Shown here: piece by piece, positions 23,804 to 32,077 of the stretch | How the letters are laid out: every line of letters starts with the position of its first letter | Numbering within the stretch: the first letter of the stretch is position 1 | NCBI RefSeq assembly: GCF_031885415.1 | Contig: NZ_CP116871.1 | Span: forward strand, 1 to 64,000 | Length of the DNA stretch: 64,000 bases | Direction of reading: 5' to 3' | Source of the DNA: Microbacterium forte | Lineage (GTDB): Bacteria; Actinomycetota; Actinomycetes; Actinomycetales; Microbacteriaceae | Translations under genes and position numbers: made by a program | Notes under the pieces: generated by a model | Databases searched by the model: none | Seen by the model: only the letters and a program-made list of their open reading frames with translations | Told to the model about the DNA's origin: nothing

Positions 23804-25261
23804 TCAGACGAACATCACCCGACGACGAGGTGGGTCGACGTAATCTCGGCCGAGCGGACTGGTCCAGGTGATACTCCCATCGGGAGTCTGGCGGGCCTTC
23901 CACCGATGCCGCTCATCGATGTCGGGGTGTTTGAGCGAATGATGCGTCGTGCAGAAGTGACTGAGGTTGTCGATGCGTGTTCGGCCACCGCGAGCGTGGT
24001 CGTGGTTGTGGTCGATCTCGCAGCGGTGCACCGGCATCCGGCATCCAGGGAATCTGCAGTGCTGATCTCGTGCTCGGAGGAAGCGCCGCATCTGCTCCGT
24101 GGGGGAGTATGCGTCGGTCTCTGTCACCAGGCCGGTGCTGCTGAGGAACAGGCGTGACCATCCGGTGCAGCGCCCCGCGAGTCCGCGCGCGACATCGGGA
24201 TCGAGTGGGCCGTGTCCGTCGAGTTCGGCGGGTCGATCGTCATCTCCGGCGAGGGTGCTCGCAGCGACCGTGACCTGAATGCGGGCCGAGACGTTCTCGA
24301 GCCCTGCGCCGTTCGCTTCGCTCGGATCCGAGGAGAGCAGCAGATCGGACAGCAGATCGGCGCGGATCTGATCGAACGTGCGGGTATCGCCGGAAAGGTG
24401 CTCGAGGTCGGGACTCGCCGGATCGGTCAGCGGGTCGATCAGGCCGGTGAGCGGATCGGTGACGAAGGTGCCGTCGGCAGCGATCACTCCGGCCTCGAAG
24501 TAGGCGTCGTACCGGGGGTCTTCGGGGGAGAGATCGGAGAGGTGGAGCGCGTTCTCGCAGTCGTCGTCGAGTGACTCGAGGATGGGCTCCCGTTCGCCGC
24601 GAGTGCGCGCGATGTGACGTGCCATTCGCGTGAGACGATCGGAGATCGCCACGGCGACCCACTCGGGAAGAACCGCTGTGAGCACCGCCAGTCCGTCGTC
24701 GACCGACTTGACCGTCACACAGCGCTCGGCCGCGAAGCGGCGCTGCCGTTCGACAACGGTCTCGCCGACGAGAGCCGCCGCCACCTGGCGGGCATGGATC
24801 TTCGTCCGCTGCGCCGTGTCGTGCTCGGCGACAACCAGCACGGCCGTCTCGTAGAGGCTCATGGTGGCGGGCTCCACGCGTCCGTCGCGGATGGCATCGT
24901 CGACGATCTCGCTTGCTCGCACGATCTCACGGACGTGCCGCGCGGTGATGGCCCCCGCAGCGAACGTGGCATGCACGGCGGGAAGCGCTCGTGTCAGTGT
25001 GCGCGCATCCGTGAAGGCGTACTCGACAGAGCCCTTCGGAATGTGCCCTGCCGCGGAGTACTCCGCAATCATCGATCTGTAGATCGCATCGCGGTGGTGA
25101 GGGCTCTCGGAGACATCGGCGTCGTGCACGCTGATGCGCTCGACGAGGAGCGCGTAAGACTTGGCTTCGAGAGCAGCGATCTGGCGCCGTGTGGCGACCC
25201 ACTCGTCGAGGAGCCTGCGGCGCTCCTCGAGATCGAGGTCGAGATCGGTGCGCTGAGTCAT
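23804..25261 (-). CDS. DUF222/13E12-type HNH endonuclease domain protein
   Basis: 485 aa; the ATG (25261) stands 6 nt from a TAAACT box on the same strand, so it is probably leaderless. The N-terminal two-thirds are a helical DUF222-type region (ARTLTRALPAVHATFAAGAI, ARHVREIVRAS). The C-terminal HNH domain has CRFPGCRMPVHRCEIDHNHD with zinc-type Cys pairs and catalytic His, then NLSHFCTTHHSLKH. Such proteins are multicopy in Actinobacteria (13E12 family). Mobility or phage defence is often suggested but is not shown here. The gene is convergent with the NUDIX-NYN gene, 22 nt apart. Confidence 0.88.
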   Translation of the reverse strand: MTQRTDLDLDLEERRRLLDEWVATRRQIAALEAKSYALLVERISVHDADVSESPHHRDAIYRSMIAEYSAAGHIPKGSVEYAFTDARTLTRALPAVHATFAAGAITARHVREIVRASEIVDDAIRDGRVEPATMSLYETAVLVVAEHDTAQRTKIHARQVAAALVGETVVERQRRFAAERCVTVKSVDDGLAVLTAVLPEWVAVAISDRLTRMARHIARTRGEREPILESLDDDCENALHLSDLSPEDPRYDAYFEAGVIAADGTFVTDPLTGLIDPLTDPASPDLEHLSGDTRTFDQIRADLLSDLLLSSDPSEANGAGLENVSARIQVTVAASTLAGDDDRPAELDGHGPLDPDVARGLAGRCTGWSRLFLSSTGLVTETDAYSPTEQMRRFLRARDQHCRFPGCRMPVHRCEIDHNHDHARGGRTRIDNLSHFCTTHHSLKHPDIDERHRWKARQTPDGSITWTSPLGRDYVDPPRRRVMFV

Positions 25262-25299
25262 GCTCTCAGTTTAGAAGGTATGTTCGACTCAACACAGTG

Positions 25300-25686
25300 T
25301 CAGCCAGGGAATATTCCATCATCCTCATATCCTCGGCCCCGCAGCTTGTCGATGTCGCGTCGCTCCCGCTTGGTGGGGCGCCCCGCTCCCCGATCGCGCA
25401 ATCCCAGAGCGGCCTGAGGCTCGCGCTCCGGTGTGCGATCCTCGTAGGCGAGGGCCGCGACCGGCGCGCCCACGCGCTTGACGAGCAGCTGGCGGACAAT
25501 CAGAATCCGATCGAAACCGGCGATCCGCACACGCAGTTCGTCGCCGATGCGCACGTGTTGAGCGGCCTTCACCTTGTCGCCGTTCACACGCACATGCCCT
25601 GCGCGGCATGCGGTGGTCGCCGCTGAGCGCGTCTTGTACACGCGGATCGCCCAGAGCCAGCTGTCGACCCGTGCGGCATCGGCCAT
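25300..25686 (-). CDS. S4-domain RNA-binding protein, Hsp15-like
   Basis: 128 aa; ATG 25686 overlaps the stop of the upstream membrane-protein gene. MADAARVDSWLWAIRVYKTR and AGHVRVNGDKVKAAQHVRIG form an S4 fold over residues about 5-65, followed by a charged C-terminal tail (RPTKRERRDIDKLRG). This matches the Hsp15/YrfH group, which binds stalled 50S subunits or related RNA. The exact RNA target is unknown. It shares an operon with the lysoplasmalogenase-like gene, an arrangement without obvious logic. Confidence 0.82.
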   Translation of the reverse strand: MADAARVDSWLWAIRVYKTRSAATTACRAGHVRVNGDKVKAAQHVRIGDELRVRIAGFDRILIVRQLLVKRVGAPVAALAYEDRTPEREPQAALGLRDRGAGRPTKRERRDIDKLRGRGYEDDGIFPG

Positions 25687-26354
25687 CAGGCGCCTCGCTT
25701 TCTCAGTGCGATCAGGGCGCCGACGACGATCAGGCCCTGTCCTGTCGCGTACGTGGCCATGATGGCAGGGCTGCTCCAGGCAGGGAGCGAGCCGGGAAGG
25801 AAAAGTCGGAGGGCCAGGAGGGTGTCGCTCGCGAGGAAGAAAGCGCCACCGATCGCAACCAGCGGATGGCATCGTGTCGACAGGGCCGCTGTAGCACCGA
25901 GAACGACGCCGTAGATCGCGACCGCGATCAGCAGCCCACCGGCATGGGGCCCCACGAGAGTCATCATCGCCACCCACCATCCGGCGTAGACGAGCGCCCA
26001 CCACTGCATCCGACGCACAGCGAGGTGACGGATGAAAAGAGCGATGTATGCGAGATGCGCGATGCCGAAGAACATCAGCATCAGCGGTACCTCCGGCGCT
26101 GCAGGAAAGACCGCGCCCGCGCTGTCACCGAGCCATGAGAACGCGAGCGCCACGAGAATCAATGCCTGCGCGGCGCGCTCCCGGATCCGGGGCAGCGACA
26201 CCAGCACCGGCACGGCGAGCAGGGGCATCAGAAGCAGCTTGGTCGGCCCGGCCGCAGGGCTGTCGAGACCCAGCAGCACCACGTGGGTCACCGAGACCGC
26301 GATGTAAGGCAGGAATGCCCACTGGAGCGGATCAAGCTGACGGCGGCGCTGCAT
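25686..26354 (-). CDS. Lysoplasmalogenase-like (YhhN/TMEM86) membrane protein
   Basis: 222 aa with about eight hydrophobic helices and little else, including LILVALAFSWLGDSAGAVF and GAFFLASDTLLALRLF, whose helix-embedded Asp residues (FSWLGD, ASD) are the conserved signature of the YhhN family. TMEM86 proteins hydrolyse the vinyl-ether bond of lysoplasmalogens in animals; bacterial substrates are uncertain. The ATG (26354) lies 6 nt from TACGAT on the minus strand, explaining why the purine run touches the start codon. Confidence 0.75.
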   Translation of the reverse strand: MQRRRQLDPLQWAFLPYIAVSVTHVVLLGLDSPAAGPTKLLLMPLLAVPVLVSLPRIRERAAQALILVALAFSWLGDSAGAVFPAAPEVPLMLMFFGIAHLAYIALFIRHLAVRRMQWWALVYAGWWVAMMTLVGPHAGGLLIAVAIYGVVLGATAALSTRCHPLVAIGGAFFLASDTLLALRLFLPGSLPAWSSPAIMATYATGQGLIVVGALIALRKRGA

Positions 26355-26394
26355 CTCCCCATCGTAGGGCGGGATCGAACGGCGCCAGACGCGC

Positions 26395-26850
26395 TCAGGA
26401 CTCGACGGTGACCTGGGTGATCTGACCGTCGGTCCCGAGGTGGACAGCGGGCCAGTATCCCTCGGGGAAGTGCTGGCCGCAGGTATCGATGAGGTGGAGC
26501 ACGACGGTGCCGTCGGCTGAAGCCTCGAGCGTCTCGAGGCTGAGGTCGGATGCCGCGTCGTCGAGCTCGTGCTGCTCGGGGGTGACGTTGCTGAAGGCGG
26601 CCACGACGGCATCCGTAGCCAGACGTCGAAGAACGCCGAGGGCTGCGATCGTCTCATGCACGTGGGGGAGCAGAGCGGCCGCCTCATCGGCGTCGGTTCC
26701 TTCGATCATGAGGTCGAGGGGTTCACCGTTGATGACCGTGCCGCCGGCGTACCAGTCGTGGGTCAGCACGGTTCCATCAGTCAGCTTCGTCGTCGCGCGC
26801 GTGAGGGTGCCCAGCTCGGGGTCTTCGATGGTCGGGTTCTCGTCGCTCAT
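26395..26850 (-). CDS. Hypothetical protein, possibly DUF2004-like
   Basis: 151 aa from ATG 26850 (MSDENPTIEDPELGTLTR); a TACCGT box sits 7 nt upstream, so this start is preferred over the longer frame at 26859. The protein is acidic and soluble. A first part ending DWYAGGTVINGEPLDLMIEG and a second ending WPAVHLGTDGQITQVTVES resemble DUF2004-type proteins, a tentative match. No catalytic residues stand out. A 40-nt gap separates it from the membrane-protein gene downstream. Confidence 0.7.
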   Translation of the reverse strand: MSDENPTIEDPELGTLTRATTKLTDGTVLTHDWYAGGTVINGEPLDLMIEGTDADEAAALLPHVHETIAALGVLRRLATDAVVAAFSNVTPEQHELDDAASDLSLETLEASADGTVVLHLIDTCGQHFPEGYWPAVHLGTDGQITQVTVES

Positions 26851-26871
26851 GTCACCCACGGTAGCGGTCGC

Positions 26872-27069
26872 TCACGGTCTGAGAGTCGAGCCGCGGGATT
26901 CGAGATGCTCGCGCAGGATGCGGAGGGCCTTCGGGCCCACTCCGTGAATCGCGAGCAGTGCGCTCTCGGACATTCCGTCGAACTGCTCGAGACGGGTGAG
27001 TCCCTGCAGAGCCAGCTCTCTGCGTGCGACGTTGCCCATGGATGAGGGCAGCTCTGTCTCTTCCGTCAC
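26872..27069 (-). CDS. Small helix-hairpin-helix protein
   Basis: 65 aa from GTG 27069 overlapping the stop of the GNAT gene (GTGA). The core ALQGLTRLEQFDGMSESALL and AIHGVGPKALRILREHL is a helix-hairpin-helix of the kind in the RNA polymerase alpha C-terminal domain and in DNA-binding fragments. It probably binds nucleic acid without sequence specificity. Co-translation with the acetyltransferase is implied by the overlap. Confidence 0.75.
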   Translation of the reverse strand: MTEETELPSSMGNVARRELALQGLTRLEQFDGMSESALLAIHGVGPKALRILREHLESRGSTLRP

Positions 27070-27650
27070 TCGGAGAGCTCCAGTGCCACGAGGGTGCGTC
27101 CCGGCTTCAGCTCGGCCTTCTCTTCGAAGCCTGCAGCCAGGAATGTGGTGAGCATGCCGTGGAACAGGTCATTCGCGCGCTTCTTCTCGCCGCGGGTGTC
27201 GACGGGGTACCCCTCGATGAGTCGAGCTCCCGAGCTTCGCGCGAAGTCAACCGCGGCGCGCAGCAGTTCGAGGTTGAGGCCGGAGCCTCGGTGTTCGCGA
27301 CGGACCACGAAGCACGTGACCGCCCACACCGATTCGTCGTCGAAAGGCTCAGCCGATGCTGCCGCGATCATGCGCGTGCGCGGGACCCGCTGCTGCTTGG
27401 TGCGTGGCCCGATCCGAATCCACCCGGCTGCGTCGCCATCGACGTAGGCGATCAGGCCGGGCGGAGGGCCCGCCTCGATCTCATCGCGCAGCATCTCGAC
27501 GCGCTGCGGCGTGGTCGTCTCATTCCACTCCTTGTTGCTCAGCATCGGCCAGATGCACTGGCAGCTGGCACCATCACCACCCCCGGTGAGCGCGTGCTGA
27601 ACGTCATCCCACCGGGCGTTCGTCGCCACCTCTGTCGTGATCGTCGCCAT
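27066..27650 (-). CDS. GNAT family acetyltransferase
   Basis: 194 aa from ATG 27650, preceded at 7 nt by TAGCGT (leaderless pattern). WAVTCFVVRREHRGSGLNLE carries the acetyl-CoA-binding R/Q-x-x-G-x-G/A pattern (RREHRGSG), and AVDFARSSGARLIEGYPVDT follows. The N-terminus contains a CQCIWP motif seen in a subgroup of GNAT proteins annotated near DUF-type YitI-like enzymes. The substrate is unknown. Confidence 0.82.
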   Translation of the reverse strand: MATITTEVATNARWDDVQHALTGGGDGASCQCIWPMLSNKEWNETTTPQRVEMLRDEIEAGPPPGLIAYVDGDAAGWIRIGPRTKQQRVPRTRMIAAASAEPFDDESVWAVTCFVVRREHRGSGLNLELLRAAVDFARSSGARLIEGYPVDTRGEKKRANDLFHGMLTTFLAAGFEEKAELKPGRTLVALELSE

Positions 27651-27768
27651 GCAGGTGACGCTACGCCGCGCCTCCGACACCACGCAACGCCCGGCGCTCA
27701 CCCGGTTCGCGAACGGCGCGAGAGTGGGGCTAAGATGGGGGAGTTGCCTGCGCGAGAGTGCAGAACAA

Positions 27769-27845
<77 letters not shown>

Positions 27846-27848
27846 CAG

Positions 27849-27892
27849 AGCCCCGGAGAACCGCAGAACTACGCGGAACTCCGGGGCTTTTG
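27849..27892 (+). terminator. Terminator after tRNA-Pro
   Basis: AGCCCCGGAG (27849-27858) pairs with CTCCGGGGCT (27879-27888), a 10-bp GC-rich stem followed by TTT. The 20-nt loop contains a small CCGC/GCGG inner stem. It begins four bases after the tRNA CCA. Confidence 0.88.
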
Positions 27893-28004
27893 TCATGCCC
27901 GGCCCAGCAGCCAGGAACGCACTACCGTGCGATGTCGACGCGTCAACCCCCTCTCCAGCATCGGATGAACGGCATACCGTCGGTTCATCGACAGAGGAGA
28001 TGCA

Positions 28005-28184
28005 ATGAGCGATCTGCAGAACACGCACGGAACCACCGACGCCCACGAAGAGCCTGACACCGCCTCGGGTGGTGCGCCCGATGACTCGACGTCCCAGAGC
28101 ACGTCCAAGAGCACGGACGAGATCCTCGAAGACGAGACCACCGACGAAGACGGCGCGCCTCTCGAGAACCCGTCGGGCGGCTGA
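28005..28184 (+). CDS. Small acidic disordered protein
   Basis: 59 aa; ATG 28005 is preceded by AGAGGAG (27992-27998). The sequence starts MSDLQNTHGTTDAHEEPDTA, is rich in Asp/Glu/Ser/Thr, and ends LENPSGG. There is no hydrophobic core, signal or domain, so it should be disordered. A good ribosome-binding site, G/C-biased third positions and a following terminator support it as a gene. A 7-bp inverted repeat (GATGAAC 27964-27970 / GTTCATC 27983-27989) just upstream could be an operator. Function unknown. Confidence 0.6.
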   Translation: MSDLQNTHGTTDAHEEPDTASGGAPDDSTSQSTSKSTDEILEDETTDEDGAPLENPSGG

Positions 28185-28205
28185 ATCGGCCACGCCCTGA
28201 AGAGC

Positions 28206-28243
28206 GAAGACCCCCACCCGGCGCTGAGCCGGTGGGGGTCTTC
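28206..28243. terminator. Bidirectional terminator
   Basis: GAAGACCCCCACC (28206-28218) pairs perfectly with GGTGGGGGTCTTC (28231-28243), with an inner GGC/GCC step. It lies between the small acidic protein gene and the convergent 91-aa gene and can serve both. Confidence 0.85.
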
Positions 28244-28267
28244 TTCGCTGTCCGCTGGTCTCTCGAC

Positions 28268-28543
28268 CTAGGCGTTGCGCACGGTCAGCATCCGCCATCC
28301 TTCTGGCACCTTCGCCTCGAGCGATGCCATGTCGTCAGCCTCGATCTCCTGCACGCCGTCGACGCGGGTGAACGTGCCGGTCGCTTCCATCTTGGCCACG
28401 CCCTTCAGCATCCGCACCGGCGCCGAGGCGAGCTCGAAACCCGGCTTGCGGTGCTGTTCTAGCTCGACGAGCACCTCGGCGAGTGTCGTTCCGATGACGT
28501 CAGCAGTGCTGGACTCGACGGGACGGATCAGAGCGATGAGCAT
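28268..28543 (-). CDS. Hypothetical 91-aa protein
   Basis: 91 aa from ATG 28543, which lies 6 nt from TAGGCT (leaderless pattern). It begins MLIALIRPVESSTADVIGTT and has an alternating charged/hydrophobic make-up compatible with a small alpha/beta fold; no motif is recognised. It is read toward the terminator at 28206-28243. It may be transcribed separately from the 107-aa gene upstream. Confidence 0.65.
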   Translation of the reverse strand: MLIALIRPVESSTADVIGTTLAEVLVELEQHRKPGFELASAPVRMLKGVAKMEATGTFTRVDGVQEIEADDMASLEAKVPEGWRMLTVRNA

Positions 28544-28599
28544 GAGGCCAGCCTATGGCGCAGCGGTCGCCTGGCCGGGGTACCGCTCCGCAAGGGGTG

Positions 28600-28923
28600 T
28601 CAATTGGGCGTCGCCGCAAGCGGAGGAAGGTGCGGGATCGTGATCGGCGCTGTGGACCGGCTCGGTGGGTTGTGGAACCGCTGCAGATCGCTGAGCACCT
28701 CGTCGGCCGACATGTACGAGCTCGCCAGGGGAAGGTTGCGCAACCAGAGCACGTCGACCTCGACGGCATCCACCTGGTAGATGCAGGCGACGGTCTGGCG
28801 TGCGTCATGCGGCTCGTACTTGTGGTCGACGATCAGCCACTCGGTCTCAGTCACCCTGCGGAGCTCGAACCTCGGATCGGGCATCGCGGACATCTCAACA
28901 CTCCAATCAGTCGTATTCGCCAT
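28600..28923 (-). CDS. Hypothetical 107-aa protein
   Basis: 107 aa from ATG 28923; MPDPRFELRRVTETEWLIVD could be an alternative start at 28881. The Trp- and acidic-rich middle (YQVDAVEVDVLWLRNLPLAS) looks folded and the C-terminal 25 residues are Pro/Thr-rich. No domain recognised. A strong promoter (TTGAGC, 18 bp, TATAAT) lies about 80 nt upstream, so it is expected to be expressed from a leadered transcript. Confidence 0.65.
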   Translation of the reverse strand: MANTTDWSVEMSAMPDPRFELRRVTETEWLIVDHKYEPHDARQTVACIYQVDAVEVDVLWLRNLPLASSYMSADEVLSDLQRFHNPPSRSTAPITIPHLPPLAATPN

Positions 28924-29009
28924 CGGCTGACAGGGGGAGCGCTCCGCGAACGGGCGACGACATCACCGCCTGATCGACGGGCGCCCTCTGCCCGCCAGAG
29001 TTCACCAGA

Positions 29010-29039
29010 ATTATACGAACGCACCGGTATATCGCTCAA
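29010..29039 (-). promoter_or_regulatory. Promoter for the 107-aa gene
   Basis: On the minus strand TTGAGC (29039-29034), an 18-bp spacer and a perfect TATAAT (29015-29010). It lies in a locally AT-rich patch upstream of the hypothetical gene ending at 28600. The transcript would have a leader of about 80 nt. Confidence 0.65.
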
Positions 29040-29072
29040 GGGGACAGTGAGCGGACGCCGTGCTGGGGCGCC

Positions 29073-30662
29073 TCAGGCCTCATATGCGGTGCGTCCACCG
29101 ATCACCGTGCGCAGAACACGGGCCGTGAGCAGCGACCCGCTGCCCTCCGAGAACGGATCGACGTCGAGCACGGCGAAGTCCGCCGCCTGGCCCACCGCGA
29201 TGCGGCCACGCCACGCACCGTCGCCGATCGACGCCGCGGCGTCACGAGTCGCATGGGCGATCGCGCGTGCGAGGGGAAGGGCGAACTGCGGATGCACCGC
29301 GGGCACATCGGGGTTCAGCGCCGATGCCCGTGTCGTGGCCACGTACATGTTCGCGAGTGCCGCGTGCGGCGCGGTGGGAGCGTCCGTCGAGAAGGCGAGC
29401 AGCGCACCGGCATCCTCGTACTCCGGCCACGCGAAGGCCCGCTCGGCTCGCTCGTCGCCGAGCTGAGCCGCCCAGTTCGCGAATATCGCCGGGTCAGCGT
29501 GCACCGGCTGCATGGACGCCGTCACACCCAGGCGCGCCATCCGCTCGGCCGTGCCGGGAGCTGCGTACTCGAGATGCTCGATGCGATGCCGACGCGGACG
29601 ATCGCCGTTGACCGTGATCGCGTGCTCGATCGCGTCCAGCGCGAGCGTGCTCGCCTCATCGCCGATCGCATGCAGTGCGACCTGGAGTCCCGCGGCATCC
29701 GCAGCCGCGACGACGGGGAACAGGCGTTCGGTCGGCCAGATCGGCGCCGCGTTGGAGCCATCCGCATACGGTGCGCGCATCGCGGCGGTGCACGCGTCGA
29801 TCGTGCCGTCGAGTACGAGCTTGATGCCGATCACCCGGACAGCGCTCGAGGCGGTCTCGGCACGCTCGGCCGCCTCGGTGACCTGAGCCAGGTTCAGGGC
29901 GTCATCGCCGGTGTTCGCGACGAACCAGTGCGCGGCTATCCGCAACGGCAGCGCGTCGCGCCCCTCCGCCCGTTCGAGCGCCGCAAGGGCGAGCCCGTCG
30001 AACGCCATGTCGACGGCGCCGGTGACACCCGCCGCGAGATACGCCTCCACGACGCGCTGCACCGCTGCATCCCGCTGCTCGTCGGTGGTCGTGGCATCCC
30101 GGTGCGCCCACGCGTGCTGCTGCGCGGCCGTCTCGTAGAGCATCCCGGTCGGTTCGCCGTCGGCATCCCGCTCGATACGGCCGCCGATCGGGTCAGGCGT
30201 CTCGCGGGTGATCCCGAACTCCTCGAGCGCCGCCGAGTTGACCCAGCAGGAGTGGTAGTCGTTGGCATCGAGATAGACGGGGATGTCGGCGACGACGGCG
30301 TCGATCATCGCTGCCGTCGGCGATCCGCCCGGGATCGCGTCGAAGAGCCATCCGCGCCCACGCACCGCACCGGTGGAGGTCTCACGCGCCTCTTGCACTC
30401 TGCGCTGGATCTCGTCGAGAGACCCTGCATCGGTGAGCCCGATCTGGCCCAGCGCCTCGCCCATCATCAGCAGATGGGTGTGCGCGTCGGTGAATCCGGG
30501 AAGAACGACCCGTCCGCCGAGATCGACCACATCATCGGTCGGCGGTGCGTCGGCCTCGGCTCCGACGAAGGCGAAGTCCGCGCCGTCTACGACGACGGCT
30601 TCGGCCCAGGCGGCGTCGTCGGCGGTGAAGAAACGCGCATTGCGATAGAGCGTGGCGGGCAT
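29073..30662 (-). CDS. YtcJ-like metal-dependent amidohydrolase
   Basis: 529 aa; ATG 30662 overlaps the stop of the MFS gene. The metal motif DAHTHLLMMG lies near residue 59-67, KLVLDGTIDACTAAM in the middle, HAIGDEASTLALDAIEHA and RIEHLEYA supply further His ligands, and FSTDAPTAPHAALANM the late Asp. This is the amidohydrolase-3 (YtcJ) group, cytosolic enzymes acting on amides or related bonds; the substrate cannot be told. Co-transcription with an exporter and control by a divergent TetR suggest a drug- or metabolite-responsive module. Confidence 0.88.
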   Translation of the reverse strand: MPATLYRNARFFTADDAAWAEAVVVDGADFAFVGAEADAPPTDDVVDLGGRVVLPGFTDAHTHLLMMGEALGQIGLTDAGSLDEIQRRVQEARETSTGAVRGRGWLFDAIPGGSPTAAMIDAVVADIPVYLDANDYHSCWVNSAALEEFGITRETPDPIGGRIERDADGEPTGMLYETAAQQHAWAHRDATTTDEQRDAAVQRVVEAYLAAGVTGAVDMAFDGLALAALERAEGRDALPLRIAAHWFVANTGDDALNLAQVTEAAERAETASSAVRVIGIKLVLDGTIDACTAAMRAPYADGSNAAPIWPTERLFPVVAAADAAGLQVALHAIGDEASTLALDAIEHAITVNGDRPRRHRIEHLEYAAPGTAERMARLGVTASMQPVHADPAIFANWAAQLGDERAERAFAWPEYEDAGALLAFSTDAPTAPHAALANMYVATTRASALNPDVPAVHPQFALPLARAIAHATRDAAASIGDGAWRGRIAVGQAADFAVLDVDPFSEGSGSLLTARVLRTVIGGRTAYEA

Positions 30663-31897
30663 CAGAGTGTCTCCTCGGTGGTGGCTGCGCCCTCGAGGCG
30701 TGTCGAGAGCAGGGCGATGGCGCTTGCGGGCACGGCGAGCACGAAGCTCGCGATGCCCAGCGCGACGGCGAAACCTTGGAACCCGAGCATGCCGACGAGC
30801 GCAGCGCCGATCACGGGGGTCAGTGCCGATCCGACGAGGTAGACCGCGAGCAGGGGTCCAGACCAGCGGCCGTCGGCATCGAGAGCCGCCGAGGTCGACA
30901 CGAAGTACATGAAGGCGATCGCGTAGACGGTGTTCCAGGCGATGAACACCACGATGAACGCGGTCGGATCAGTGGTGAACCCCTCGACGATCTTCAGCAC
31001 TCCTCCGGCCAGCAGCAGCACCGCGAGGGGCACTGCTCGGCCCAGCCGGGATCCGACGATCATCAGCAGCACAGACCCGATGAGACCGCCCGCCGTCGCG
31101 CCGCTGAGCGCGAGGCCCAGCCCCTCGGGTGTCAGACCCGTCTGCTCCGCGCCCATGATGCCGGCCATGGCCCAGAGCGAGTCCTCGCTCACCGCCCACA
31201 GCGCGAACACGACGAGAAGGCTGAATCCGGCGATCGTGACGGTTCGCGAGCGTGCGGGAGAGAGGCGCAGCGCGCCTGTGGGCGGCACGTCGATCGGCAT
31301 CGCCTCGGCGACAGCGGCCCCGGCCTGAGGATCGATCACGGGGGCCGCAGGCAACCACGCCGAGACGAGCAGCCCCAGGATGCTGAACAGCGCGAGAGCG
31401 CCGAAGACATCGATCGGCGCGAGCCCGATGAGAGGGATCACCGCCAGCACGATCGTGATGACGCCACGGTTCGCGAGACCGTTGAAGCCCGCGACCCTGT
31501 CGGGATTCCGGAAGGCGGCGAGTGCAGCTCCGGATGCGGCGACGGCACCGCCGGCTCCCGCCCCGCCGACCAGCAGAGCGGGAAGGATGAGCGCAGGCAC
31601 CAGCGCTGCGGTGCCGAAACCGAGGGCCGCGATGGCGAGTCCGGTGCGGGCCACCATGCGCCTGTGACCGCCGGCGCAGAGCGGGGCGATCGCGAGTCCC
31701 GTGACCGCGGTGAGCAGCAGGGTCGCGGTGACGAGCCAGCTCGCGGCGAGCACGTCGATGTCGAGGCCCGTCTGTGCCGCGGTGATCATGTAGGGCGACA
31801 GGTTGACGCCCAGATAGCCCGCGATTCCGATCGCGAAGGTGGCTGTGGCGGTCGGCAGCCGGAGCGGAACCCGGGTGCTGAGGTCGATGGCGGTCAT
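30662..31897 (-). CDS. MFS transporter
   Basis: 411 aa with about twelve membrane helices, beginning MTAIDLSTRVPLRLPTATAT. A loop RRMVARTGLA after the second helix pair resembles the MFS motif A region. The gene is first in a two-gene operon with the amidohydrolase (ATGA overlap) and is divergent from tetR, so it is the likely main target of that regulator. Efflux is more probable than uptake from this arrangement, an inference. Confidence 0.85.
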   Translation of the reverse strand: MTAIDLSTRVPLRLPTATATFAIGIAGYLGVNLSPYMITAAQTGLDIDVLAASWLVTATLLLTAVTGLAIAPLCAGGHRRMVARTGLAIAALGFGTAALVPALILPALLVGGAGAGGAVAASGAALAAFRNPDRVAGFNGLANRGVITIVLAVIPLIGLAPIDVFGALALFSILGLLVSAWLPAAPVIDPQAGAAVAEAMPIDVPPTGALRLSPARSRTVTIAGFSLLVVFALWAVSEDSLWAMAGIMGAEQTGLTPEGLGLALSGATAGGLIGSVLLMIVGSRLGRAVPLAVLLLAGGVLKIVEGFTTDPTAFIVVFIAWNTVYAIAFMYFVSTSAALDADGRWSGPLLAVYLVGSALTPVIGAALVGMLGFQGFAVALGIASFVLAVPASAIALLSTRLEGAATTEETL

Positions 31898-31973
31898 GGT
31901 TCTCCCACTGAGAGGGCACGGCGATGTGCGCGAAAGTCCTGCCGATGCGCGTCGGGTGGGGCGCGGATTCCAA

Positions 31974-32012
31974 AACGAATGGTGTTCGTCAACGAATGGT
32001 GTTCACTATTAT
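31974..32012. promoter_or_regulatory. Divergent MFS/TetR operator-promoter
   Basis: A 14-bp direct repeat AACGAATGGTGTTC occurs at 31974-31987 and 31991-32004 (17-bp period). Their junction makes an inverted repeat TTCGT-CA-ACGAA (31985-31996). TATTAT at 32007-32012 is a candidate plus-strand -10 for tetR, and TTGACG on the minus strand (31993-31988) a candidate -35 for the MFS operon. The repeat therefore sits where a TetR dimer pair could block both promoters. Confidence 0.6.
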
Positions 32013-32077
32013 GCACAGGAGGGATGCCGGAGGGAAGAGATTTCTCGACGGGCCCGCCGACAGAGAGTGAGCGTGCG

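Noticed and set aside
23804..25261. DUF222/HNH gene as a phage-defence or homing system
   Set aside because: Only the single gene is present, without partner genes or target-site evidence. The domain alone does not support a defence claim.
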